Below, piece by piece: positions 1 to 8,941 of a stretch of DNA of 64,000 bases. Origin of the DNA: NORP240 sp038134485 (GTDB lineage Bacteria > Pseudomonadota > Gammaproteobacteria > Pseudomonadales > Pseudohongiellaceae); the NCBI GenBank assembly GCA_038134485.1, contig JAYPVG010000002.1, positions 116,890 through 180,889 on the forward strand, written 5' to 3'. The position numbers were made by a program, and so were the translations under genes. The notes under the pieces were generated by a model. It did not search any database. It was not told where the DNA came from and worked only from the letters and a program-made list of their open reading frames with translations. How positions within the stretch are numbered: the first letter of the stretch is position 1; each line of letters starts with the position of its first letter.

Positions 1-831
1 TTTGATCCGCGTCTTGTTAGCTCGATTACTCGCCGTGGTCACCAGATCATCAAGGAAAGTAAGGGTTTTATCGAACGATGCGGTTATCAGGTCATTTATG
101 GCGACACCGATTCCGTTTTTGTCCTCATTTCCGAAACGCCCGCAGATGCGGTAGACGCTATCGGCAAGAATCTGGCAAATCGTCTTAACAAGTGGTGGAT
201 TGAAAAATTGGCTCGGGAGATGCAGATAGACAGTTGTCTGGAGATAGAATTTGAAACGCATTTTCACAAGTTTCTTATGCCTACAATTCGCGGAACTGAT
301 ACTGGCAGCAAAAAACGTTATGCAGGCTTGCTACGATCTGGTCCAAACCAACAGGATTACAGGCTGGTATTCAAGGGACTTGAGGCGGTGAGAAGCGACT
401 GGTCGCCGTTAGCCAGACGGTTTCAGAGAGAGCTTTATGAACGTATTTTTCTGGATCAGCCATTCGAGGAATATATCCTTCAGACGGTGATTGATCTGGA
501 GCAGGGAAAGTATGATAAAGAACTGCCGCTACGCAGGCGATTGCGTCGTAGACTCGATGACTACGAAAAGAATATTCCGCCTCATGTTCAAGCTGCTCGA
601 AAGGAGGCCAGGATGAGGGCAGAGCGGGGATTGTCGGACATGCCTGAACAGGGTGGCTGGATCGAGTACGTCATGACTGTGAACGGTCCCGAGCCAAGGA
701 AATTTCTGCGATCGCCGATAGACCATGAATTCTATATTGATCGGCAGATCACACCGATCGCCGATTCGATCCTTGTTTTTAAGGATACATCAATGAAAGA
801 ATTGCTCGATAAACAGATTGGATTATTCTAG
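1..831 (+). CDS. polB: DNA polymerase II, family B, C-terminal part (5' end outside window)
   Basis: The open frame runs from base 1 without a start, so the N-terminal exonuclease and most of the palm lie upstream. The visible 276 residues carry the family B motif C YGDTDSVF (residues 33-40), which holds the catalytic aspartates, followed by the KKRYAGL motif (about 104-110) and the thumb region. In E. coli, Pol II is the SOS-induced polymerase for lesion bypass and replication restart. The thumb, its KR-rich segment and the C-terminal end (LLDKQIGLF) look intact. A gcvR-like gene follows 13 bp later on the same strand. Seen: motifs and frame. Inferred: Pol II rather than another family B enzyme, because this is a bacterial housekeeping context. 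Confidence 0.93.
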   Translation, partial: FDPRLVSSITRRGHQIIKESKGFIERCGYQVIYGDTDSVFVLISETPADAVDAIGKNLANRLNKWWIEKLAREMQIDSCLEIEFETHFHKFLMPTIRGTDTGSKKRYAGLLRSGPNQQDYRLVFKGLEAVRSDWSPLARRFQRELYERIFLDQPFEEYILQTVIDLEQGKYDKELPLRRRLRRRLDDYEKNIPPHVQAARKEARMRAERGLSDMPEQGGWIEYVMTVNGPEPRKFLRSPIDHEFYIDRQITPIADSILVFKDTSMKELLDKQIGLF

Positions 832-844
832 CAAGGATTAAATC

Positions 845-1363
845 ATGACGAAGTACCTGGTGTTGACCGCAATAGGTGACGATAAGCCCGGACTGGTGGA
901 ACAATTGGCGAATACTGTTTCCCGTAACTCCGGCAATTGGCTGGAAAGCAGCATGTCACAATTGGCTGGCAAATTTGCCGGCATTCTGCGCGTCAGTGTA
1001 CCTGATGACCAGGTAGAGCGGCTTGTCACTGAACTGGAGTCTCTGGCTGATAGCCTGAAACTGGTAATTGAACGGGTCAGCGAAGAGGTCCAGGGTGATA
1101 TTAGCCAATCTTTGACCCTTAGTCTGGTAGGCAATGACCGACCGGGTATCATCAGGGAAATCTCGGCGGCACTCGCCAAGCACCGCGTCAACGTAGAAGA
1201 ACTGCAAACCGAATGCACGATAGCGCCGATGTCGGGTGAGACTCTTTTCAATGCCGAGGCATGTCTGAAAATTCCGCTCGACCTGAATCTTGACGACTTG
1301 CAAAATGAACTCGAACAGATCGCAGATGACCTGATTGTCGATATTCAATTCAATCGAGACTAG
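845..1363 (+). CDS. gcvR: GcvR-like protein with two ACT domains
   Basis: A 172-residue protein made of two ACT domains. The first begins YLVLTAIGDDKPGLVEQLA near residue 4; the second begins LSLVGNDRPGIIREIS near residue 95. The (G/N)D(R/K)PG turn is the ligand-binding loop of ACT domains. Length and two-domain layout match GcvR, the E. coli co-repressor that binds GcvA and keeps the glycine cleavage operon off when glycine is low. No gcvA or gcvTHP is present here, so the regulatory target is inferred from family only. It follows polB by 13 bp and may be co-transcribed with it. The start ATG at 845 lies a few bases after an AAGGA-like stretch. Confidence 0.85.
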   Translation: MTKYLVLTAIGDDKPGLVEQLANTVSRNSGNWLESSMSQLAGKFAGILRVSVPDDQVERLVTELESLADSLKLVIERVSEEVQGDISQSLTLSLVGNDRPGIIREISAALAKHRVNVEELQTECTIAPMSGETLFNAEACLKIPLDLNLDDLQNELEQIADDLIVDIQFNRD

Positions 1364-1411
1364 CCTCGTTTTTAAGCAGCTCGATTACGGCCATTATCGT
1401 TGCATCTATGG

Positions 1412-2071
1412 CTACCGCAGGCTCATCACCTGCCATTCATTGTTCTGCGCGTAATCAAGCAGTTTGGTATCCGGATCCACGGCGACCGGAACCCCGACCG
1501 CTCGTAGCAAGGGCAAATCGTTGAATGAGTCACTATAGAAAGTGCTCTCCTTAATATTAAACTTATCATTCTTTAATTCAATCCACTGCTGAAGGCGTGT
1601 CACCTTGCCTTCCTGAAAGCACGGCACTCCTGAAATAGCCCCTGTATAGTGGTCACCCTCTATCGTTAGCTCGGTAGCCAGCAGCTCGTGTACTCCAAGC
1701 TCGTCGGCTATAGGTCGGGTTATAAAGGAGTTAGTGGCTGACATGATCAGGCAGATATCACCACCTTTTTTGTGGCGTTCAATAAGCTCTGCGGCCCTGG
1801 GCAGCATCATGGGTCTGACATACTCCGTCATGTACCGCTGGTGTAACTCATTCAGCTCCAAAAAGGAGCAATGCAAAACTGGCCCCATAGTGAATCGGAC
1901 ATAATCGTCTATATCGAGTCTGCCTTCGGTATACTGATGGTAGAACTCATCATTTTTGGCCCTGTGGCTGGCGCTGTCCACCAGTCCATGAGAGATCAGG
2001 AATTCTCCCCAGGCGTGGTCGCTGTCTCCGCCCAGCAAGGTGTTGTCGAGGTCGAAAATGGCTAGCGGCAT
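1412..2071 (-). CDS. HAD-IB family phosphatase (SerB-like hydrolase)
   Basis: A 219-residue protein starting MPLAIFDLDNTLL, which carries the HAD motif I DxDNT. The later segments LIMSATNSFI (motif II, serine or threonine) and YSDSFNDLPLL (motif IV) complete the active site. The cap region and overall size match HAD-IB hydrolases, the group containing phosphoserine phosphatase and many uncharacterised phosphatases. The frame stays open 14 codons further upstream, but the ATG at 2071 puts motif I at residue 5, as is usual. It is divergent from rppH across about 220 bp. The substrate cannot be read from the sequence; phosphoserine or a related phosphate ester is possible. Confidence 0.85.
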   Translation of the reverse strand: MPLAIFDLDNTLLGGDSDHAWGEFLISHGLVDSASHRAKNDEFYHQYTEGRLDIDDYVRFTMGPVLHCSFLELNELHQRYMTEYVRPMMLPRAAELIERHKKGGDICLIMSATNSFITRPIADELGVHELLATELTIEGDHYTGAISGVPCFQEGKVTRLQQWIELKNDKFNIKESTFYSDSFNDLPLLRAVGVPVAVDPDTKLLDYAQNNEWQVMSLR

Positions 2072-2290
2072 GATGACGGTGAATCCCTGTGTAAAAATCA
2101 GCATTATACTCATTTGCCAGGGTATAAAGCAGTTGCGAGCGGCAGCGGGAGTGCGGAGAACGAGCCCTGTGGGTTTGCTAACTTATTGAAAATAAAACGA
2201 TAAAATAAGAGCTACTGAATTTGTGACATTGATCCGCCCGTCCCATCTGTGAAACAATATGAGTTTGTTTGAGTCTAAGGGTTGTAGTAG

Positions 2291-2776
2291 GTGATCGATG
2301 AAGAGGGCTTCCGCGCCAACGTCGGAATAGTCATTTGTAATAAACAGGGTAGTCTGCTGTGGGCGAAGAGAGTCGGCCAGAACGCCTGGCAGTTCCCCCA
2401 GGGTGGAATCAAACCCGGAGAATCACCGGAAGAAGCGCTGTATCGCGAGCTTGGCGAAGAGGTTGGATTACACAAGGAACAGGTGAGTGTTCTTCACCAG
2501 ACTCGGGACTGGTTGCGTTATCGCTTGCCAAGAAATTTTATTAGGCAGAATTCACTGCCGGTTTGTATTGGTCAGAAGCAAAAATGGTTTCTGCTGGGCC
2601 TTGAGGCCGCTGAGTCGGAAATTGATCTCGGCAGGAGTGTGAAACCGGAATTCGATGCTTGGTGCTGGGTGGAATACTGGCGCCCGGTAGATGAAGTCAT
2701 TGATTTCAAGCGTGAAGTATATCGGAAAGCCCTACAGGAGCTTCGCAAGCCGATGCGCCTGTACATAAAAAAATAA
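2291..2776 (+). CDS. rppH: RNA pyrophosphohydrolase RppH (Nudix)
   Basis: RppH removes pyrophosphate from the 5' triphosphate of mRNA, which triggers RNase E decay. The 161-residue protein begins with GTG as IDEEGFRANVGIVICN, closely like E. coli RppH (IDDDGYRPNVGIVICN), so this start is well supported. The Nudix box occupies residues 38-60 (GGIKPGESPEEAL then YRELGEEVGL) with all the metal-binding glutamates. The segment PVCIGQKQKWFLL is also typical of RppH. ptsP begins soon after the stop, giving the conserved rppH-ptsP pair. It lacks the basic C-terminal tail of the E. coli protein. Confidence 0.97.
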   Translation: MIDEEGFRANVGIVICNKQGSLLWAKRVGQNAWQFPQGGIKPGESPEEALYRELGEEVGLHKEQVSVLHQTRDWLRYRLPRNFIRQNSLPVCIGQKQKWFLLGLEAAESEIDLGRSVKPEFDAWCWVEYWRPVDEVIDFKREVYRKALQELRKPMRLYIKK

Positions 2777-2870
2777 TAACAGAGCTTTGGTTTCCCAGAG
2801 TGCCGCAGTAGAAGGCCCCTCTTTCTGCGCAGTGAATTGGTCACCGGCTCCCAGTCATTGGAACAGGAGT

Positions 2871-5144
2871 ATGCTGGAAAGATTGCGCAGCATTGTGCAG
2901 GCAGTGAACTCGGCCAGAGATCTCAGGTCAGCGCTGGATATTATTGTTACCCGTGTTAGCGAGGCGATGGATACGGAAGTCTGTTCGATTTACCTGCTGG
3001 ATTCCGATATCAATGGTCACGTGCTAATGGCTTCGGAAGGTTTGAAGCAGGAAGCCGTTGGACATGTCAGTCTGGCTGTCGGAGAAGGTCTGGTTGGGCT
3101 GGTCGCCAAGCAGGCCGAGCCGGTAAATCTGGTTGAGGCCGATCAACACCCCAGTTTTCACTACCTGCCGGAAACTGGCGAAGAACCTTTCAAATCATTC
3201 CTTGGGGTACCCATTATTCACCACCGGTCGGTGCTCGGTGTGCTGGTGGTGCAAAATCGGGAGCGTCGTCGATTTGATGAAGGCGAAGAGGCATTTCTTA
3301 TTACACTATCAGCGCAGCTGGCCGGGGTTATTGCTCACGCCGAGGCCACTGGAGCTATCGAGGGCACGAGTCCCTCCGGCCACAAGATCGCAGACACCGC
3401 GTTCTCAGGAATATCCGGATCCAGCGGCGTTGCTATCGGTCATGCGGTAGTCGTCTTTCCGCCCGCGGATTTACGACATGTGCCTAAGCGCCAGGCTGTC
3501 GATATCGACCATGAGATTGAGCTTTTCAATAATTCTCTGGCTGCCGTGCGTGCTGACATTGCCGCTCTCTATGAAAAAACTGCTGGCCATATGCCCGAAG
3601 GCGAGCGCGAGTTGTTTAATGTGTACCTCCATATGCTTGATGACGATGCGCTTGGCCGTGAAGTCGTAGAGCAAATCCGCATGGGTGCCTGGGCTCAGGG
3701 AGCGTTGGCGCATGTGGCCCAGGAACATGTTCGCAGTTTTGAAATGATGGATGACAGGTATCTCAGTGAACGCGCTGTGGATATCAAGGATTTATGTAGC
3801 CGCGTGCTCGCTTATCTTCAGGAACGCGAGCCGATTAAAACAGAATATCCTGAAAATACTATTCTGGTAAGCGACGAAGTGACGGCTGCGATGCTGGCGG
3901 AGGTCCCTAAAGAGAATCTTAAGGGTCTGGTTTCAGTAAAAGGATCGGGTAGCTCTCATGTTGCCATTCTTGCCCGAGCTATGGGATTGCCCACAGTGAT
4001 GGGAGTTATCAATCTCCCCATCAATCAGCTCGATGGAAGAGAAATAATAGTCGACGGTTACAATGGTCAGGTAATCAGTAACCCCACTGATCAGCTTCGT
4101 CAGCGTTTTCAGGACACTATCAGGGAAGAAGACGTCCTTATTCAGGGATTGGCGGATACCAAGAACCTGCCGTGCGAGACTGCCGACAACCATCGGGTCA
4201 ATCTATGGGTCAATACTGGCCTCATTTCCGATGTCATAAGGTCCCTTGACCAGGGAGCAGAGGGTATTGGGTTGTTTCGAACAGAGGTGCCTTTTTTGCT
4301 CAGCGAACGATTCCCCAGTGAACAGGAACAGGCTGCGATATATCGGGAACAGCTGCAGGCATTCTCGCCGAAATGGGTAACCATGCGGACTCTTGACGTT
4401 GGAGGGGACAAGGACCTTCCCTACTTTCCTATCGATGAAGAAAACCCTTTTCTCGGCTGGCGTGGAATCCGTGTAACGCTGGATCACCCCGAAATTTTTT
4501 CTGCGCAAATTAGGGCGATGCTGAAGGCGAGTATAGGGCTGAATAACCTACAGATAATGCTGCCGATGATTTCCAGCATTAGCGAGGTGGAGTCTGCCAA
4601 TCAATTAATCAAGAAAGCTTATCGGGAATTATTGCAGGAAGGCCATGATGTGCAATATCCCCCTGTTGGCGTGATGATTGAATTGCCAGCCGCGGTTTAC
4701 CAGGCTCGGGCTCTTGCCAGAATGGTCGACTTTGTCTCGGTGGGCAGCAACGATTTGACCCAATACATACTGGGTGTGGACCGCAACAATCCCCGCGTGG
4801 CAAATTTGTTCAGTTCCTTCCATCCGTCTGTACTCCTTGCACTTAAATTTGTCGTCGAAGAGGCCCATAAGGAAGGTAAACAGGTTAGCATTTGTGGGGA
4901 GATGGCTGGCGACCCCGGTGCTGCCATATTGCTGATGGCCATGGGGTTCGATGTACTATCGATGAACGCTTCAACCTTGTTAAAGGTCAAATCGGTGATT
5001 CGGAGCATGACTCTGAAAGCTGCCAGGGAACTCTTGGATCAGGTGCTGCAATTGGAAGATTCTCAAATGATTCGCAGTGCGGTAGATATGGCGCTTTACA
5101 ATGCAGGTGTAGACAGGCTGCTGCGGTCCTCGCGAATCAGCTAG
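2871..5144 (+). CDS. ptsP: Phosphoenolpyruvate-protein phosphotransferase PtsP (enzyme I-Ntr)
   Basis: First enzyme of the nitrogen phosphotransferase system: it takes phosphate from PEP and passes it to NPr. It has 757 residues. The GAF domain is at about 1-150, then the PEP-utilising N-terminal domain, the phosphohistidine swivel with GSGSSHVAILAR (active His363) and the PEP-binding barrel with GIGLFRTE, GVMIELPA, VSVGSNDLTQY and ICGEMAGDP. The frame is open upstream to a TTG at 2787, but the ATG at 2871 gives MLERLRSIV, which aligns with the E. coli start; an AGGAG lies only one base before it, an unusually tight spacing. It follows rppH as in E. coli. Npr and PtsN genes are not in the window. 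Confidence 0.95.
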   Translation: MLERLRSIVQAVNSARDLRSALDIIVTRVSEAMDTEVCSIYLLDSDINGHVLMASEGLKQEAVGHVSLAVGEGLVGLVAKQAEPVNLVEADQHPSFHYLPETGEEPFKSFLGVPIIHHRSVLGVLVVQNRERRRFDEGEEAFLITLSAQLAGVIAHAEATGAIEGTSPSGHKIADTAFSGISGSSGVAIGHAVVVFPPADLRHVPKRQAVDIDHEIELFNNSLAAVRADIAALYEKTAGHMPEGERELFNVYLHMLDDDALGREVVEQIRMGAWAQGALAHVAQEHVRSFEMMDDRYLSERAVDIKDLCSRVLAYLQEREPIKTEYPENTILVSDEVTAAMLAEVPKENLKGLVSVKGSGSSHVAILARAMGLPTVMGVINLPINQLDGREIIVDGYNGQVISNPTDQLRQRFQDTIREEDVLIQGLADTKNLPCETADNHRVNLWVNTGLISDVIRSLDQGAEGIGLFRTEVPFLLSERFPSEQEQAAIYREQLQAFSPKWVTMRTLDVGGDKDLPYFPIDEENPFLGWRGIRVTLDHPEIFSAQIRAMLKASIGLNNLQIMLPMISSISEVESANQLIKKAYRELLQEGHDVQYPPVGVMIELPAAVYQARALARMVDFVSVGSNDLTQYILGVDRNNPRVANLFSSFHPSVLLALKFVVEEAHKEGKQVSICGEMAGDPGAAILLMAMGFDVLSMNASTLLKVKSVIRSMTLKAARELLDQVLQLEDSQMIRSAVDMALYNAGVDRLLRSSRIS

Positions 5145-5194
5145 CCTCCCGTTCCACCGGAATCGGAACACGGCCAAGCTCTCGCCGCCCCCAA

Positions 5195-5977
5195 TCAGGC
5201 AGTCAGCAATTTAAAGCGAATTGCCTGTCGGGAGACGATAGCAGCATCGGAGCCGTAATTCTGTTCGCTGAATCTAACGGCCCCCTGAGCATTAACAACT
5301 ATTGCCGTGGTGCAACGAGTTCCATAGTCGCGCTCAGGGTTGACAATAAATCTGGGGGAGAGCTGTCGCTCCAGCTCCCGCGGAACCCCGGTCTCGGGCA
5401 GGTCAGGATCGGGAGCCTGATCACGATCCAACATGATTGCGGTGAGAGCGTCGATGGAAACATCTTCTTGATCTAGCAGACCCCCGAGAGCAGATTTGCT
5501 CAGATTGACCTTGGGCCAATTGGAATCCATTGAGGCATTGGACAGGCCATAAATGCCCGGACGGAGTTCTTGTATCTCTCTACTCTCGCTGTTCAAGTGA
5601 TAAAGCCCCTGTTGGTCCCCCAGTAGAAGATTGAAACCCGCGTAATCATGCAGAGAACCCTGTAACTGTTGCAAGTAGTCAGTGGCCGGCTGCTCTCCCA
5701 CCAGGAAGTTTCGGGTGAGCAGCCCTCTTGACTTGTCGCCCCGGTCGACCCCGGGATTTCTAACATTAGTAACGAAGGCTATCCTGCCACCACGGGTCAT
5801 TCCGAGCCAGGTTCCCCCTCGATTTAAATCCTTGCCTGCCAGTATGTCTGCGTGGCCGCGGTCAGTCGACCAGAAGTGGGCAGCCCGGGTTGGCCTGGAA
5901 TAGAATTCATCGCGATTGGCGGCAACGACAAGCGGAAGCTCTGGATGGTGGCGAAAGGCGAAGACAATGAGACACAT
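5195..5977 (-). CDS. NRDE family protein (TANGO2 homologue)
   Basis: A 260-residue protein beginning MCLIVFAFRHHPELPLVVAANRDEF. The NRDE motif and the invariant MC at the N-terminus define the NRDE/TANGO2 family. The N-terminal cysteine resembles that of Ntn hydrolases, and the eukaryotic relatives have been linked to Golgi organisation and heme handling; the bacterial function is unsettled. Internal segments such as GGTWLGMTRGGRIAFVTNVR and the later TRCTTAIVV are typical. The gene lies on the minus strand between ptsP and lgt, interrupting an order that is contiguous in E. coli, so it is probably its own transcription unit. Confidence 0.88.
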   Translation of the reverse strand: MCLIVFAFRHHPELPLVVAANRDEFYSRPTRAAHFWSTDRGHADILAGKDLNRGGTWLGMTRGGRIAFVTNVRNPGVDRGDKSRGLLTRNFLVGEQPATDYLQQLQGSLHDYAGFNLLLGDQQGLYHLNSESREIQELRPGIYGLSNASMDSNWPKVNLSKSALGGLLDQEDVSIDALTAIMLDRDQAPDPDLPETGVPRELERQLSPRFIVNPERDYGTRCTTAIVVNAQGAVRFSEQNYGSDAAIVSRQAIRFKLLTA

Positions 5978-6165
5978 TGACGGTGATGGTAACCGGAATT
6001 GGCGGTCGGTCGCTAATCCTGTTTGTTAGCGCAGGTGGATACAGTCCGGTCACCTTTCATTCATCCTGCACCATCAATATCTTGACAGCGGATTGGCCAT
6101 GGTAGAGCATCGTGGACAGATTCGAATTTCATGCCGCTGGCAGAAAATCCCTGCACTGACGCAAG

Positions 6166-6957
6166 ATGCTTACTTACCCCAATATCGACCCGGTTGCGAT
6201 CAGCATTGGCCCCCTGGATGTGCACTGGTATGGCATCATGTACATCGTCGCCTTTGGCGGAGCCTGGCGACTGGCCACCTACCGGGCCAGAAAGACTCCC
6301 GGCAGATGGACGCCCGAGCAGATTTCAGATCTGGTTTTCTATGGTGCGTTGGGTGCGGTTGCAGGCGGGCGCCTGGGCTCGGTTTTCTTTTATAACTTTG
6401 ATCGCTTTCTAGAAAATCCGTTATGGCTATTCCAGGTTTGGGAAGGCGGAATGTCCTTCCATGGCGGCTTCCTGGGCGTACTGACGGCATTCTACTGGTA
6501 TTCGCGAAAGCTGCGGCGCCCCTGGTTCGAAGTGCTCGACTTTATTGCGCCTTTTGTGCCCTTTGGCCTAGGGGCAGGACGTCTGGGCAATTTTATCGGT
6601 GGTGAACTATGGGGCCGGCCGACCGATGTTCCGTGGGGAATGGTATTTCCCTATCCGGACCAGCAGCCTCGTCATCCCTCGCAACTTTACGAGCTTCTTT
6701 TGGAGGGGGTGGTGTTATTCACGATAGTCTGGTGGTTTTCCTCCACCGATCGCCCGCGTTACGCAGTTTCAGGTGTTTTCAGTCTGGGGTACGGGGCTTT
6801 CCGTTTTTTTGTTGAATTCTTTAGAGAACCCGACGCAGATATCGGCTTTATTGCGTTCGACTGGCTGACCATGGGGCAATTGTTGTGCATACCCATGATT
6901 GTCGCCGGCATCGTGTTACTATTCATGGCATACGGCACCAAGCCCCGCCACAGCTAG
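6166..6957 (+). CDS. lgt: Prolipoprotein diacylglyceryl transferase
   Basis: Lgt is the inner-membrane enzyme that transfers diacylglycerol from phosphatidylglycerol to the lipobox cysteine of prolipoproteins, the first step of lipoprotein maturation. The 263-residue protein has about seven hydrophobic segments. The motif GGMSFHGGFLG holds the essential histidine (His99 here), GAGRLGNFIGGELWGR is the Lgt signature with its key arginine, and HPSQLYE follows. It is followed after 18 bp by thyA, as in E. coli. Likely clients in this window include LptM and the DUF885 lipoprotein. The start ATG at 6166 gives MLTYPNIDPVAISIGPL, normal for the family. Confidence 0.97.
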   Translation: MLTYPNIDPVAISIGPLDVHWYGIMYIVAFGGAWRLATYRARKTPGRWTPEQISDLVFYGALGAVAGGRLGSVFFYNFDRFLENPLWLFQVWEGGMSFHGGFLGVLTAFYWYSRKLRRPWFEVLDFIAPFVPFGLGAGRLGNFIGGELWGRPTDVPWGMVFPYPDQQPRHPSQLYELLLEGVVLFTIVWWFSSTDRPRYAVSGVFSLGYGAFRFFVEFFREPDADIGFIAFDWLTMGQLLCIPMIVAGIVLLFMAYGTKPRHS

Positions 6958-6975
6958 AAGGGATCACCAGCGGTA

Positions 6976-7809
6976 ATGCGCCTGTACCTTGAACTGCTAG
7001 AAGACATTCTGAATAACGGAATTGAAAAATCCGATCGTACTGGCACCGGAACCATTTCGGTTTTTGGTCGTCAATTCAGACATGACCTTAATAACGGTTT
7101 TCCGCTACTAACCACCAAAAAGGTGCATTTTAAAAGCATAGCCAACGAGCTCATCTGGTTTTTGAATGGTGGTACCAATATAAATTGGCTGAATGAAAAC
7201 GGCGTCACTATCTGGGATGAGTGGGCAATCGAAGATGGCGAGTTGGGGCCAATTTACGGCAAGCAGTGGACTGCCTGGCCGACCCGGGAAGGTGGCACCA
7301 TCAACCAGATTGACTATGTGGTCAATTGCCTCAGGAATAATCCCAATAGCCGGCGAATCCTTTTTCACGGCTGGAACGTCGAGTATCTGCCTGACGAGAG
7401 CGTATCGCCCCAGGATAACGTAAAAGAGGGTAGGATGGCGCTACCTCCATGTCACCTGCTCTATCAGTTTAACGTGGCTAACGATCAACTATCCTCACAG
7501 TTGTATATACGCTCGTCAGACACATTTCTGGGATTACCCTACAACATTGCATCATTGGCTTTGCTCACTCATATGCTGGCTCAGCAATGTGATCTGGATC
7601 TGGGCGAAATCATCATTAGCACCGGAGATAGCCACCTTTACTTGAATCATATGGAACAGGTGCAAACGCAGCTGTCCCGTGTACCCCGCACATTGCCCGG
7701 GTTGCGGATCAAGCGTCGCCCGGAATCTATTTATGATTACCAGTATGAAGATTTCGAGATTCTTGAATATGACCCCCATCCCGGAATTTCAGCTCCTATA
7801 TCCGTCTGA
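6976..7809 (+). CDS. thyA: Thymidylate synthase
   Basis: Converts dUMP to dTMP with methylenetetrahydrofolate, producing dihydrofolate. The 277 residues contain the substrate and folate sites (SDRTGTGT near the start) and the active-site motif LPPCHLLYQF with nucleophile Cys159. The protein is somewhat longer than the 264-residue E. coli enzyme because of an insertion of about 13-18 residues between the conserved WNV and the active-site loop (VEYLPDESVSPQDNVKEG). folA begins 6 bp after the stop, so the dihydrofolate produced is recycled by the next gene's product. It is probably co-transcribed with lgt and folA. Confidence 0.97.
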   Translation: MRLYLELLEDILNNGIEKSDRTGTGTISVFGRQFRHDLNNGFPLLTTKKVHFKSIANELIWFLNGGTNINWLNENGVTIWDEWAIEDGELGPIYGKQWTAWPTREGGTINQIDYVVNCLRNNPNSRRILFHGWNVEYLPDESVSPQDNVKEGRMALPPCHLLYQFNVANDQLSSQLYIRSSDTFLGLPYNIASLALLTHMLAQQCDLDLGEIIISTGDSHLYLNHMEQVQTQLSRVPRTLPGLRIKRRPESIYDYQYEDFEILEYDPHPGISAPISV

Positions 7810-7815
7810 CAATCG

Positions 7816-8340
7816 ATGAAACTTTCACTTATCTGTGCCATGGACGAGAACATGGTAATTGGCAAGAATAACAGCCTGCCCTGGCACCTCCCGGAAGACT
7901 TGCAGTACTTCAAGCGGACTACCATGGGGAGGTGCATCATCATGGGTCGCAAGACATTTGAGTCGATCGGAAGGCCGTTGCCCGGGCGCACCAATATTAT
8001 CGTTACTCGCCGTCGGGATTATGAGGTTGACAACGCAAGGGTGGTGGACTGTCTTACTGATGCGATCGAGCTGGCTGAAACCGTATCCTTTATTGATGCT
8101 TCGGACGAGGCCTTCGTCATCGGAGGCGCTGAACTTTACAAGCACGCGCTACCCTTTGTGGACCGCATGCATCTGACCATAGTGCATGCCGAGGTCGATG
8201 GTGATACGTTCTTCCCCGACTTCGATGTGGAAGAATGGGAAGAAGTCAGTAAAGAAAATTTTGCTGCCGATGAGGCAAATCCCTACGACTATAGTATCTG
8301 TGTATTCGAACGTCGCAGTTCGCTATTTGAGTTGCAGTAA
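7816..8340 (+). CDS. folA: Dihydrofolate reductase
   Basis: NADPH-dependent reduction of dihydrofolate to tetrahydrofolate. The 174-residue protein has the classical DHFR layout: MKLSLICAMDENMVIGKNNSLPWHLPEDL with the catalytic acidic residue in LPEDL, TMGRCIIMGRKTFESIG for NADPH binding, RTNIIVTR, then FVIGGAELY. The start is 6 bp after thyA. The last 18 bp overlap tail-to-tail with the stop region of the convergent cupin gene. An acidic C-terminal half is visible but nothing suggests an unusual enzyme. Confidence 0.97.
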   Translation: MKLSLICAMDENMVIGKNNSLPWHLPEDLQYFKRTTMGRCIIMGRKTFESIGRPLPGRTNIIVTRRRDYEVDNARVVDCLTDAIELAETVSFIDASDEAFVIGGAELYKHALPFVDRMHLTIVHAEVDGDTFFPDFDVEEWEEVSKENFAADEANPYDYSICVFERRSSLFELQ

Positions 8341-8844
8341 GCTCTCCGGATCCGGTCGGAAAATCAAATAGCGTATATCGGTATCCAGACTACTAAACCA
8401 GTGTGGTGTGTTGCCGGGGATCACGATGATGTCCCCCGGAACAACCTGACGACTTGTGCCGCTACTTATTCCTGAGCCAGCAAAATTCGGTCTGCCGGTC
8501 AGTCGGCTATTGCCAGTGCTTTCCTCCTGTTCGATAGTGCCCCCGGTAACCAGCGTGCCGGTGCCCGAGACGATGTAATAGATTTCCGTGACGGATGTCT
8601 GATGCCTAATTGGCCTGCCCGGTAGGTTCTGCGGGCGAAACACGCCGAAAATACCAATGTTGTATCCCCCTACGTCTACCACGCGTATGGCTTGATCGCT
8701 GATGCTGTCTGTGGGCAATGCGTCGATAAAGGCATCTATGTCTATCGCGGTCACGTCGGTGGCCTCGCGTATGTCCTGGGGAAAGGAGCTTAACGGCAAC
8801 AGAAACGCCAGAGTCGGAAGAATAACAGCAGGGAAGCGAATCAT
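8323..8844 (-). CDS. Secreted cupin-domain protein
   Basis: A protein of 173 residues starting MIRFPAVILPTLAFLLPLSSFPQ, a signal peptide of about 22 residues. The rest is a single small beta-barrel (cupin) with the segments SVTEIYYIVSGTGTLVTGG and GDIIVIPGNTPHWFSSL, matching cupin motifs 1 and 2. Motif 1 keeps a glutamate (TEIYY) but the paired histidines are not obvious, whereas motif 2 keeps the PHW histidine. The frame is open 25 codons further upstream, but the ATG at 8844 has a clear signal sequence and AAGGAG just before it. It converges on folA with an 18-bp overlap. Substrate unknown; likely periplasmic. Confidence 0.8.
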   Translation of the reverse strand: MIRFPAVILPTLAFLLPLSSFPQDIREATDVTAIDIDAFIDALPTDSISDQAIRVVDVGGYNIGIFGVFRPQNLPGRPIRHQTSVTEIYYIVSGTGTLVTGGTIEQEESTGNSRLTGRPNFAGSGISSGTSRQVVPGDIIVIPGNTPHWFSSLDTDIRYLIFRPDPESLLQLK

Positions 8845-8941
8845 TTTGAGTTCTCCTTGTCGTCGGATTTTATAGGGCGGGGGGATTCCAGTTTGAACTG
8901 TGTTGGCCTGTCTCATCACAGACTGCCGGCTCGTGAGGAAC

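Noticed and set aside
6082..6108. Promoter with perfect TTGACA upstream of lgt
   Set aside because: The -35 is perfect but no adequate -10 follows at 16-18 bp; TAGAGC at 15 bp is too poor.
5978..6165. Small gene between the NRDE gene and lgt
   Set aside because: Frames here run into lgt in the wrong phase and have no ribosome site or family likeness.
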